DNA of 64,000 nt. Origin: Halohasta litorea. GTDB lineage: Archaea > Halobacteriota > Halobacteria > Halobacteriales > Haloferacaceae. Shown one piece after another: positions 36,445 to 43,795 of this stretch. The notes under the pieces are model-generated. The model was not told the origin of the DNA, ran no database searches, and saw only the letters and a list, made by a program, of their open reading frames with translations. Made by a program: the position numbers and the translations under genes. How positions within the stretch are numbered: the stretch's first letter is position 1; every line of letters starts with the position of its first letter. The DNA lies in assembly GCF_024494645.1 (NCBI RefSeq), contig NZ_JANHDJ010000001.1, forward strand, positions 806,001 to 870,000, in the 5' to 3' direction.

Positions 36445-36653
36445 GGGATAAAACCTCAAAAGGTCGCTTTACAGGAATCCAGTGGGGCGTCGGTGTTAAG
36501 TGTTTCAACTTCCGGTTCATCCCGTCTTCGGGCTATAGTGATGGACGCGAGTGGGGTGCTGTACCGCTGTCGCCACAGACTGTTCGATCCCGACACGCCG
36601 GAGTCGTCGGGATCGTGGTTGCGACAGACGACCGTCAGACAGTCCCCGTGGCG

Positions 36654-36661
36654 TTTATATA
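36654..36661 (+). promoter_or_regulatory. TATA-like box of the PRC-nob1 operon
   Basis: TTTATATA lies 23-30 nt before the ATG at 36684, a strong archaeal TATA match indicating a leaderless transcript for the PRC-barrel gene and nob1. Confidence 0.6.
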
Positions 36662-36683
36662 ATTCCGTCCGGTTAGCAGAGGT

Positions 36684-36929
36684 ATGGTAGACATACTCGC
36701 CGAAAACCTCTCCGGGAAAGCGGTGATGGGGGCGGATGGAACCGAACTCGGGGACCTGTACAACATTACGATGGAGATGAAGACGGGCGGGCTCCGAAAC
36801 CTGCTTGTCGTCCCCAACGAGGGGATTTCGGCACACTCCTCGGGATTCGAGGCCGACGACGCCGGTCGGCTCAAGATCCCGATCAGTGGCGTTCAGGCCG
36901 TCAAAGACTACATCGTCGTCTCTCGCTAA
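36684..36929 (+). CDS. PRC-barrel domain protein
   Basis: An 81-residue single PRC-barrel protein, with the pattern LSGKAVMGADGTELGDLYNITM and a central GLRNLLVVP. PRC-barrels occur in RimM and photosynthetic reaction centre H subunits; stand-alone archaeal versions such as CdpB are linked to cell division or RNA metabolism. It lies 3 bp upstream of nob1, so the two are co-transcribed, which could favour an RNA-related role. Confidence 0.88.
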   Translation: MVDILAENLSGKAVMGADGTELGDLYNITMEMKTGGLRNLLVVPNEGISAHSSGFEADDAGRLKIPISGVQAVKDYIVVSR

Positions 36930-36932
36930 CGC

Positions 36933-37391
36933 ATGGAAATTCTCGACACGTCGGCTTTTATTCACGAGTATCATACCGACGATGACACGGCGTCGGTGCC
37001 ACAGGTCCACGAGGAACTAGAGGGTGAACACGCCTTCCGATTCGATGCCGAGGAGGGTGCGGGAATGCACATTCACATCCCCGCCGACGGCACCGCCGAA
37101 AAAGTCCAGCGGGTTGCCACCGAAACCGGCGACGCGGACGAACTCTCCGAGACCGATCTCCTTCTTGTGGCCGCCGCATTCGAACTCGACGGCACCTTGG
37201 TCACCGACGACTACGCAATGCAGAACGTCGCCGAGCGGCTCAACGTCGCCGTCCAGGTGATCGCCCGGGACGGGATCACCGAGCAGCGGGAGTGGCAGTT
37301 CCAGTGTGGCGGCTGTGGCCGCACCTTCGACGACGACCACGAACGGTGTCCGATCTGCGGCAGCGACCTCACGCGGAAAAACCCGGCCTGA
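36933..37391 (+). CDS. Nob1-type rRNA maturation endonuclease
   Basis: A 152-residue PIN-domain endonuclease that trims the 3' end of 16S rRNA precursor. The N-terminal MEILDTSAFIHEY carries the first catalytic Asp (residue 5), and ELSETDLLLVAAAFELDGTLVTDDY carries the others. The C-terminal zinc ribbon is CGGCG...CPICG. Domain order matches archaeal Nob1. Cotranscribed with the PRC-barrel gene. Confidence 0.93.
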   Translation: MEILDTSAFIHEYHTDDDTASVPQVHEELEGEHAFRFDAEEGAGMHIHIPADGTAEKVQRVATETGDADELSETDLLLVAAAFELDGTLVTDDYAMQNVAERLNVAVQVIARDGITEQREWQFQCGGCGRTFDDDHERCPICGSDLTRKNPA

Positions 37392-37418
37392 TTCGGCTGT
37401 CGACCGTTTCGTGACCCC

Positions 37419-38165
37419 TCAACCGATATAGCCGATCTCACCCAGATACAGGACTGCGAACAGCGTCCCGTTGTAGCAGCCGTGGGTCACCGCCGGAACG
37501 ACGATATTGTCGGTGTACTCGTAGAGATAGCCGAGCACGATACCGAGCACCCCGGCCAGCAGCGCATACGAGAGCTGGGCCCCGAACCCGCCGCTCACCG
37601 CGGGAATGTGGATCAGCCCGAACAGCACCGTCGCGGCGACGATCGCTGGCCACGCGCCCCACGACTCGCGGAGTCGCCCCTGGACGGCCCCCCGGAACAA
37701 CAGCTCCTCGGCCGGACCCACGAACAGCAGCGAGATGACGATCATCACGAGATAGTACACCGGGTCGCCAGCCCCCGCCAGCACAGCCTGATTAGCCCCC
37801 GGCGAGAGGTCGATCGCTTCGAGCAGCCGATTGATAAGATACTGGCCGCCCAACAGTACGACGGTTCCGCCGACGATAACCCCGACGCCGCGAGGGCTGG
37901 GGACGACTGCCCTGATCAGTCGCTCGGTGTCGACGAGCCGTCCGTACCCCACGACGACGGCGATCATCGTCACGAACTGCAACACGGTCTGGACGATCCG
38001 AACCGCGTTGGTCGAGGCCGAACCACCGACCGCAGCGGTCACTAGTGGATCGAAGACAGTCACCGCAAGGCTCGCAGCGAGATAGGCACCGACAATGACG
38101 AGAATCGCTTCGCCGATGTGTTGGAGGCGATTCCCCGGTGTCGGCTGTGCTGATGCCTGTTCCAT
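37419..38165 (-). CDS. CPBP-family intramembrane metalloprotease
   Basis: A 248-residue membrane protein with about eight hydrophobic segments. It contains the three CPBP (ABI/Rce1-like) motifs: EELLFRG near residue 160, FGLIHIP, and HGCYNGTL close to the C-terminus. Members cleave prenylated or bacteriocin-like substrates in eukaryotes and bacteria; archaeal targets are mostly unknown. An ATG at 38165 is chosen over the adjoining GTG. Convergent with nob1. Confidence 0.88.
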   Translation of the reverse strand: MEQASAQPTPGNRLQHIGEAILVIVGAYLAASLAVTVFDPLVTAAVGGSASTNAVRIVQTVLQFVTMIAVVVGYGRLVDTERLIRAVVPSPRGVGVIVGGTVVLLGGQYLINRLLEAIDLSPGANQAVLAGAGDPVYYLVMIVISLLFVGPAEELLFRGAVQGRLRESWGAWPAIVAATVLFGLIHIPAVSGGFGAQLSYALLAGVLGIVLGYLYEYTDNIVVPAVTHGCYNGTLFAVLYLGEIGYIG

Positions 38166-38285
38166 CACTACGGCCCGCTACGGTCAACAGGATGTTATGC
38201 ACACCGGTTGCCGACGACCACCCACGAGTGTGTTCGCCGAATCAAACACAGTAACTGCTAACCCGCGTCGACGGCAATGGCCTGT

Positions 38286-39236
38286 ATGACCGATTCCGAC
38301 CTTCGAGCCGCCGCCGAAACGGCACTCACCCAGTGTCACGACCTCGGCAGCGAGGAGACCTGCCTGATCATCACCGACGACAAGCGTGAGCGAATCGGCG
38401 AGATGCTGTACACTGTCGCCAGCGAAATCACCGACGACCCCGTGATCGTCCGCTACCCGCCGGGCCCACAGCACGGCGCGGAGCCGCCCGAACCCATCGC
38501 GGCGGCGTTTCGGGAGGCCGACGTCTTCCTCGCTCCGACGACCAAAAGCCTCAGCCACACCCGCGCCCGCGGCGCGGCCTGTGAGGCCGGTGCCCGCGGT
38601 GCCACGCTCCCCGGGATTACCGAGGACGTCTTCGTAACCGGCCTCGATGCCGACTACGAGGCGATCGCCGCCCACTCCGAAACAGTCCACGAGCAGGTCC
38701 GCGAAGCCGACGAGATCCGCGTCACCTCGCCGCAGGGCACCGACATCACCTTCGCAATCGCCGACCGCGAGTGGCACCTCGATACCGGAATCGTCCACGA
38801 GCCGGGTGACTTTTCGAACCTCCCGGCTGGCGAGGTGTTCGTCAGCCCCGAGAGTGCGACCGGCACCTACGTCGTCGATGGGACGATGCGACCTCACGGT
38901 CTCCTGGATGCCGACCATCAACTCACTTTTGAGGTCGAAGACGGCTATGTGACCGAGATCAGTGACGACGAGATCCGCGCACAGATCGAGACCGCTGCTG
39001 AGGAGGCCGGACAGGACGCCTACAACCTCGCCGAACTCGGGATCGGAACGAACGTCGGCGTCGACGAGCTGGTCGGCTCGGTTCTCTTAGACGAGAAGGC
39101 CGCCGGAACTGTCCACATCGCCATCGGCGACAACGCCTCGATCGGCGGCGAGACGGAGGCTCCGCTGCATCTCGACGGGATTCTCCGGGAGCCAACCGTC
39201 TACGTCGATGGTGTCGAGATCGAGTTACCCGAATAG
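38286..39236 (+). CDS. M29-type aminopeptidase
   Basis: A 316-residue protein of the thermophilic metalloaminopeptidase (M29) type. The C-terminal block AGTVHIAIGDNASIGGETEAPLHLDGIL supplies His and Asp metal ligands, and GEVFVSPESATGTYVVDG carries the conserved Glu. The family releases N-terminal residues from peptides in a cobalt- or zinc-dependent manner. The ATG at 38286 follows 9 nt after an alternative TTG-like start and gives the conserved opening. Confidence 0.85.
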   Translation: MTDSDLRAAAETALTQCHDLGSEETCLIITDDKRERIGEMLYTVASEITDDPVIVRYPPGPQHGAEPPEPIAAAFREADVFLAPTTKSLSHTRARGAACEAGARGATLPGITEDVFVTGLDADYEAIAAHSETVHEQVREADEIRVTSPQGTDITFAIADREWHLDTGIVHEPGDFSNLPAGEVFVSPESATGTYVVDGTMRPHGLLDADHQLTFEVEDGYVTEISDDEIRAQIETAAEEAGQDAYNLAELGIGTNVGVDELVGSVLLDEKAAGTVHIAIGDNASIGGETEAPLHLDGILREPTVYVDGVEIELPE

Positions 39237-39312
39237 GAGTCCGCTACGGTAGCTACCCCCATACCGCCTCGACAAGCACGACTTTTTACCCGCCGCCCTC
39301 GGAGAACCGCCT

Positions 39313-39972
39313 ATGAGCGACATAGACGCCGGTGACAGGGTGGCACTCACCTGTCCCTCCTGTTCACCACGCGAGGAAACGGTCCACGAGGTGCTGAAAC
39401 CCGGCGGCGACGTGACGGTCCGGTGTAGCGAGTGTAGCCACGTCCACAAGACCCAAATCGAGTCGACGCCCGCGGTCGACAAGAAGGTCATCGTCTCCCA
39501 GGACGGCGACTCCTTCAGCACGCGGCTCGAAGCCGACCCCAACGAGACGGTCGAAGTCGGCGACGAGTTCATCGTCGACACCCCCGAGGCGATCCTGCAG
39601 GTCCGGGTGACTGGCCTCGAACTCACAGACAGCGACGCCCGCTTCGAGAGCGCGATCATGGAAGACGTCGAAACCGTCTGGACGCGCGCGGTCGACAACG
39701 TCGGCGTCAACGTGACCCTCCACCCCAAGGACGGCTCGCGGGACGACACCAGGAGCCTGAAGGTCAACGTCCCCGGTGACTACGAGTTCACCGTCGGCGA
39801 GACCGACTCCTTCGGCGACGACGAATTCACGATCACCGGGATTTTCGTCCGCGACGACGCCGAGGGCTACCGCTTCGACAAGTTCGACGAGCGCGGCGAT
39901 ATGGTCTACGCCAAGGACATCAAACGGATCTACGGCACCGACGAGACCACCAGCGCGTGGTCGGCGTGGTAG
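39313..39972 (+). CDS. HVO_0476-family zinc finger protein
   Basis: A 219-residue protein with an N-terminal zinc finger: CPSC at residues 14-17 and CSEC at about 43-46. The rest is rich in beta strands, including ESTPAVDKKVIVSQDGDSF-type repeats and the C-terminal FDKFDERGDMVYAKDIKRIYG. It matches the haloarchaeal HVO_0476 group, of unknown function and probably nucleic-acid- or ribosome-related. TATA-like ACTTTTTACC at 39281-39290 supports the start. The last residues WSAW are typical of the group. Confidence 0.75.
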   Translation: MSDIDAGDRVALTCPSCSPREETVHEVLKPGGDVTVRCSECSHVHKTQIESTPAVDKKVIVSQDGDSFSTRLEADPNETVEVGDEFIVDTPEAILQVRVTGLELTDSDARFESAIMEDVETVWTRAVDNVGVNVTLHPKDGSRDDTRSLKVNVPGDYEFTVGETDSFGDDEFTITGIFVRDDAEGYRFDKFDERGDMVYAKDIKRIYGTDETTSAWSAW

Positions 39973-40018
39973 CCGACAGGTCCGACCGTTAAAGACCGTC
40001 CACACCGGAGTCCCCACA

Positions 40019-40756
40019 ATGGATCGCGAAACGCTTCGGGCAGACATGGTCGACGGGCTGGAGTACAGCCTCGACCAGCCGCTCGATCCCATACTCGTCG
40101 ACGCCCTCCAGACGGTCCCACACCACGAGTTTACCGAACCCGAAACCGACGGCGACAGCCCCGGCTCACGTAGTCTCCAACCCCAGTTGGTCGCCCGGCT
40201 GCTGCTCGCGCTGGATGCCGAACCGGACCACGAGACGCTGATCGTCGGCGCGGGCGTCGGCTACACGGCCGCGGCGCTCGCCGAAATCGTTGGCGGCCGC
40301 CACGTTCATGCGATCGATATCGACCGCCAGCTCGTTTCGGTCGCCCGGCAGAACCTCCAGTCGACTGGCTACGACGAGGTGCTGGTCGACCGGCGGGACG
40401 GCGCGACGGGACTCCCCGAGTACGCGCCGTTCGATCGAATCCTCCTGGAGTGTGCGGTCGTCGAGCCGCCGCGGGCGCTCGTCGACCAACTCGCCCCCGG
40501 CGGGCGGCTGGTGGTCCCCCGCGGGACGACCAGTCAAACGCTCGTGGCGTTCGACCGCGACCACGACAACGGAGCTATCCAGGAGACCGGGCAGTTCGGC
40601 GCGGTGCGGTTCCGGCCGATGTTGGTCGACGGCGAGCAGGCCAGCAGCCCCGTCAGAAACCGGACCGAACGCGAAGACACCGAGTTCGACCAACAGGGAT
40701 ATTTCGCCCCCGCTGGCTGGGAATACGAGTGGCTCGACTGGGACGAGCGGCTGTAA
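40019..40756 (+). CDS. PIMT-like SAM-dependent methyltransferase
   Basis: A 245-residue protein-L-isoaspartate O-methyltransferase family member. SAM motif I is LIVGAGVGYTAAALAE, followed by motif II HAIDIDRQLVSVARQNL and motif III APGGRLVVPRG. Position ARSLQPQLVARLL corresponds to the S-x-P-x-x-V/M site where active PIMT has conserved Ser and Gln. The C-terminal 50 residues (with QQGYFAPAGWEYEW) differ from classical PIMT, so this may be the haloarchaeal PCMT-like paralogue rather than the repair enzyme. TATA-like ACCGTTAAAG at 39985-39994. Confidence 0.82.
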   Translation: MDRETLRADMVDGLEYSLDQPLDPILVDALQTVPHHEFTEPETDGDSPGSRSLQPQLVARLLLALDAEPDHETLIVGAGVGYTAAALAEIVGGRHVHAIDIDRQLVSVARQNLQSTGYDEVLVDRRDGATGLPEYAPFDRILLECAVVEPPRALVDQLAPGGRLVVPRGTTSQTLVAFDRDHDNGAIQETGQFGAVRFRPMLVDGEQASSPVRNRTEREDTEFDQQGYFAPAGWEYEWLDWDERL

Positions 40757-40794
40757 GCGATACACTCAGGAATCCCCCAGTCGTACGTACCGCT

Positions 40795-41076
40795 GTGGCT
40801 GACTCAGCACAACCGCCGGGTGACGCCGATGGGCCCGCAACCGACGAGCCTGCGGCCGCGGACGTCGACCTGACCGAACTCGACATCCAGGAGCGAATCG
40901 CACTCGCAACCGCCCAACAGCCAGCTATCGGCCTGTTTCTCGTCTTATTTTCCCTGTTTGCCTTTACGTTCTTTATTGCGCTTGCACTCGTCTATCCGAC
41001 CGTCGCGGGGCTGTTTATTATCGTGCTGTTGGTGATCGCTCTCATCGGTAGCGGTCTGTACTTCCTCCTGCGGTGA
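40795..41076 (+). CDS. Small membrane protein with acidic N-terminus
   Basis: A 93-residue protein starting with GTG. The first 40 residues are acidic and Ala/Pro-rich; residues 46-66 (GLFLVLFSLFAFTFFIALAL) and 69-92 form two membrane helices with almost no loop. It follows the methyltransferase by 38 bp. The start is uncertain: the frame is open far upstream inside that gene, and this GTG is the first plausible codon outside it. No family assigned. Confidence 0.55.
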   Translation: MADSAQPPGDADGPATDEPAAADVDLTELDIQERIALATAQQPAIGLFLVLFSLFAFTFFIALALVYPTVAGLFIIVLLVIALIGSGLYFLLR

Positions 41077-41130
41077 GTTGTTCAACGGTAGGATCAGGCG
41101 TTCATTGGTTGTTGATTCGATGTCTGAAAA

Positions 41131-41205
41131 GCGCTCGGAGCGGGATTTGAACCCGGGCTGAGAACCTGCTCGCTACGTTCGCAGAACCTCAGCATGATTC
41201 AAATC
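41131..41205 (-). repeat. tRNA 3'-end-like repeat with hairpin
   Basis: On the minus strand the segment 41155 to 41131 duplicates the T-arm and acceptor end of the tRNA-Asp 150 bp away: GCGCtCGGAGCGGGATTTGA against GCGCcCGGAGCGGGATTTGA, continuing with ACCCG, one mismatch in 25. The rest does not fold into a tRNA. GATTTGAA at 41144-41151 pairs with TTCAAATC at 41198-41205 and GCTGAG at 41158-41163 with CTCAGC at 41188-41193, so it can form a cruciform. It resembles an integration (att) remnant. Confidence 0.6.
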
Positions 41206-41281
41206 CACTCTGGTTGTATCACTGAACACTGTAATCGCTCGCCGATGAAACGCCTCGCTGGAGGTTTGAGCTCGGAAAAAG

Positions 41282-41354
41282 CGCCCGGAGCGGGATTTGA
41301 ACCCGCGTCACGACCGTGACAGGGTCGTATGATGGGCCACTACACCATCCGGGC
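41282..41354 (-). tRNA. tRNA-Asp (GTC), copy 1
   Basis: Reverse complement folds as a full cloverleaf: acceptor GCCCGGA/TCCGGGC, T-loop GGTTCAAATC, discriminator G. The anticodon GTC is encoded at 41318-41320. Anticodon stem CGACC/GGTCG. CCA is not encoded. A TATA-like GCTTAAACG (minus strand) lies about 35 nt upstream. A second tRNA-Asp is at 47556. Confidence 0.95.
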
Positions 41355-41530
41355 TTGCTGCAATCATTCGTATCCGGGGGAGACGTTTAAGCCTTATTAG
41401 TTGCCCCCGCTCCGTGTGGCGATACCGTACCACTATCCTGACGACTGGTCGACTTCCGTTCATCCGACTCCACTATCCCGGCGATAACTGTCGATCCGAA
41501 ACGTGGCTTCTCAGCCCGGAGTCGATGTCG

Positions 41531-42058
41531 CTAACACTGAACGGGTCGATCGAATCGGGAGTCGATATCGGTACCGGAGACGTGGACTGTGATCTCATCG
41601 GTACACGACACGCCGACAAACCGCTCCGTTCTGTGTTCTCCCGGTTCAAGCGGGCTATTTTCAGCGAGGTGTTCAGTCGTGCCACCGACACCAACTTCGA
41701 TAGCTGTGAGTTCGATTTCCGTACCGAACTGATTTCGCACCGTCAGTTCAAGTTCGGTTGTCCCGTTTGCCGTATGAATCGCTCGCTGTTCGAAGCCGAC
41801 GACCGCAGCGTTATCTCCCGCAACAGCCATCTCAACGCCACGCTCTGCGGTCACTGAACTCGCACCGCTGGCACCGATCATCATAACGCCGACCATACCC
41901 AATGTTGCCAGCAGTAGCGCCTGCCGTTTCGAGATCATTCGTTGTCGACCCATCCTGCGGTACATGTCTCTGGTTGTCTCGGATGAAGGACGGTGCGGGG
42001 AGTCGTCATCTATTTGCGTACTGTCTTGATATCCAACCACTTCAGTAACTGTCGACAT
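41531..42058 (-). CDS. Secreted DUF1102/TasA-like subunit, divergent member
   Basis: A 175-residue protein. The first 42 residues are polar, then ISKRQALLLATLGMVGVMMIG forms a hydrophobic signal, followed by ASSVTAERGVEMAVAGDNAAVVGFE. This matches the shared start of the two DUF1102 genes on the other side of the promoter region (AF.SVTA.R...VAV..D.AAYLGL). The mature part is beta-rich with two Cys residues near the end. I infer a third, minor filament or tip subunit processed by the adjacent signal peptidase. The start at 42058 is supported by a TATA-like TGTATAATAACC about 35-45 nt upstream; a shorter start at 41938 is possible. The opposite-strand frame here is taken as a shadow. Confidence 0.62.
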   Translation of the reverse strand: MSTVTEVVGYQDSTQIDDDSPHRPSSETTRDMYRRMGRQRMISKRQALLLATLGMVGVMMIGASGASSVTAERGVEMAVAGDNAAVVGFEQRAIHTANGTTELELTVRNQFGTEIELTAIEVGVGGTTEHLAENSPLEPGEHRTERFVGVSCTDEITVHVSGTDIDSRFDRPVQC

Positions 42059-42429
42059 ACCACACGTTAAGCGCTGTATACTACCACAGCGTGGTTATTA
42101 TACAGTTACTAACCTCTCGGTTCTCGGGACAATCTCGCCACCGTTCTTTCTAGACGCCTCCTAATCAGCCCACAGGCAGTATGTCTGACAACTCAACCCT
42201 GCATAATTTACTCTACAAAAGATTGTTCGACGAATGGATTGCCTAACTGACTAACAAGATTTGGGAACGTCACTATACACTCACTACCAGCTTTCGCCTA
42301 CTTTCTGTTTCATTGATAGTCTGTCCATTCCAAAGTGTGTCTCTCCCTACGGCATCAGTACGCGCCGTAAAACGGGGGCGTCGATGCCTCTGGCTCGAAG
42401 GCGGCGCGCAATACGAGGTAAGACAAACC
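42059..42429. promoter_or_regulatory. Divergent control region of the filament genes
   Basis: A 371-bp AT-rich space between the leftward gene at 41531 and the rightward operon at 42430. CTGTATA at 42074-42080 pairs with TATACAG at 42099-42105, and inside it CGCTGT at 42072-42077 pairs with ACAGCG at 42086-42091. The arms overlap the TATA box for the leftward gene. No gene is seen in the rest. Confidence 0.4.
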
Positions 42430-42984
42430 ATGCAACGACGCAAATTTGTTGTCGGAGTTGGATCGCTTGCTGCCAGTGGGGCAGCCGCAATGGGTACCGG
42501 GGCGTTTACGAGTGTCACCGCGAGTCGGAACGTCGACGTGGCCGTGGCCAACGATTCGGCGGCCTATCTCGGACTCAGCAGCACCGGTGGTGCGAACGAA
42601 GAGTACGTCACGGATGACGGCTCATCCGGAACGCTGAGTATCGACCTCGACGCCGGCCAGAGCGTTGCCGGGGGCGGTGACGGTGTCAACCCCAACGCAC
42701 TGACGGAGATCGATCACCTGTTCCAGATCACGAACCAGGGCACACAGTCGGTCGATGTCAGCCTCTCGAAGTCCGGGGACAACACCGACCTGATCGGCTT
42801 CTACGCGGTCGACAGTTCCTCGGTGAGTGATCCCTACAGCAATGGGACACAGCTCGGTTCGGACAGTGTCACACTCGACGCCGGTGAGAGCGTCGTCGTC
42901 AGTCTCCAGATCGACACGCGCGGGTCCGGACTCGGTGACAGCGCCGAGATCATCTCCGGTGTGACGATCAGTGCGACTGCCTAA
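42430..42984 (+). CDS. DUF1102/TasA-like secreted subunit A
   Basis: A 184-residue secreted protein. Signal: QRRKFVVGVGSLAASGAAAMG, ending at GTGAFTSVTASR, where SipW-type peptidases cut. The mature domain is beta-rich and begins VDVAVANDSAAYLGLSS, a DUF1102 hallmark; the conserved 'GVNPNALTEIDHLFQITNQGTQSV' motif follows. DUF1102 lies in the wider TasA/camelysin/archaeal bundling pilus group whose subunits join by donor-strand exchange. Followed 5 bp later by a paralogue. I infer a filament or surface-coat subunit. Confidence 0.8.
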   Translation: MQRRKFVVGVGSLAASGAAAMGTGAFTSVTASRNVDVAVANDSAAYLGLSSTGGANEEYVTDDGSSGTLSIDLDAGQSVAGGGDGVNPNALTEIDHLFQITNQGTQSVDVSLSKSGDNTDLIGFYAVDSSSVSDPYSNGTQLGSDSVTLDAGESVVVSLQIDTRGSGLGDSAEIISGVTISATA

Positions 42985-42989
42985 CAACG

Positions 42990-43529
42990 ATGAACAGACG
43001 AACATTCGCGGTGAGTCTCGGTGCGCTGGTCGGCGGCGGCGCGGCGATCGGCACCGGCGCGTTCAGCAGCGTCACCGCCGAGCGCGATTTCGATGTCGTC
43101 GTCTCCGGTGACGCCGGTGCGTACCTCGGATTACAGTCCCATCCAGGACCGAACGGGGCGTACGCCGATACGACACCACAGGACACGCTCGGGGTCGACC
43201 TCACCGATAGCAACTCGAATATCGGCACGGCCATCAGCGGCGGCGAGGGCGTCAACGCTAACGCGCTGTCGACGTTCCTCAACGTCTTTCGGATCACGAA
43301 CCAGGGGACTCAAGCGATCGATGTCGAAATCGATCCACTCGTGTTCCTGGAGACGGAGCTCCCACAGTCGCTTTTGGGCGTCGCTATCGTGCCAGCGATC
43401 AACAATCCGATCCGCCTGACGCCGGGCGATGATCAGGACTTCCACCTGATCGCCTTCTCGTTCGAAGCCGACGGCGAACCGGATCTGCGTGTCGACGAAC
43501 AGATCGAAATCACTGCAACGGAGGCCTAA
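42990..43529 (+). CDS. DUF1102/TasA-like secreted subunit B
   Basis: A 179-residue paralogue of the preceding gene: signal NRRTFAVSLGALVGGGAAIG, cleavage region GTGAFSSVTAER, then FDVVVSGDAGAYLGLQS and GEGVNANALSTFLNVFRITNQGTQAIDV. The two differ most in the central loop and C-terminus. The close spacing (5 bp upstream, 3 bp downstream) indicates one transcript with subunit A and the 41-residue gene. Confidence 0.8.
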   Translation: MNRRTFAVSLGALVGGGAAIGTGAFSSVTAERDFDVVVSGDAGAYLGLQSHPGPNGAYADTTPQDTLGVDLTDSNSNIGTAISGGEGVNANALSTFLNVFRITNQGTQAIDVEIDPLVFLETELPQSLLGVAIVPAINNPIRLTPGDDQDFHLIAFSFEADGEPDLRVDEQIEITATEA

Positions 43530-43532
43530 CCG

Positions 43533-43658
43533 ATGGCACCAACACTCGACGATTACATCGACGAATCCGAGACGTACGATGCGGATGATGCCGCTGAAAT
43601 CCCGAACGACCTGCGGGCGGAGATCGATACGAACATAGACGACGCACACTCGTCGTGA
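43533..43658 (+). CDS. 41-residue acidic protein
   Basis: An ATG 3 bp after subunit B opens a 41-codon frame, MAPTLDDYIDESETYDAD and so on to a TGA at 43656. It is strongly acidic (about 15 Asp/Glu), has no signal or hydrophobic segment, and is flanked by in-operon genes with tight spacing. A cytoplasmic factor for subunit expression or export is possible. No family recognised. Confidence 0.55.
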   Translation: MAPTLDDYIDESETYDADDAAEIPNDLRAEIDTNIDDAHSS

Positions 43659-43795
43659 GAGTTGCTTCCTGGTGGGGGCAACAACACCGTATTTCGCCTG
43701 CGCACCGGTGGTAACCACCACCGAACCCCATTTCGGCCGTGCTACAATGGACTGTTGAGCGACACCAAACCACAAGCCTGTTTCATACGTTATCA

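Noticed and set aside
41131-41205. A second complete tRNA next to tRNA-Asp
   Set aside because: Only the T-arm and acceptor 3' part are present; no matching 5' acceptor strand or anticodon arm can be folded.
41414-41857. Plus-strand frame opposite the divergent DUF1102-like gene
   Set aside because: The minus strand has a signal peptide, a promoter and the shared subunit motif; the plus-strand frame has none.
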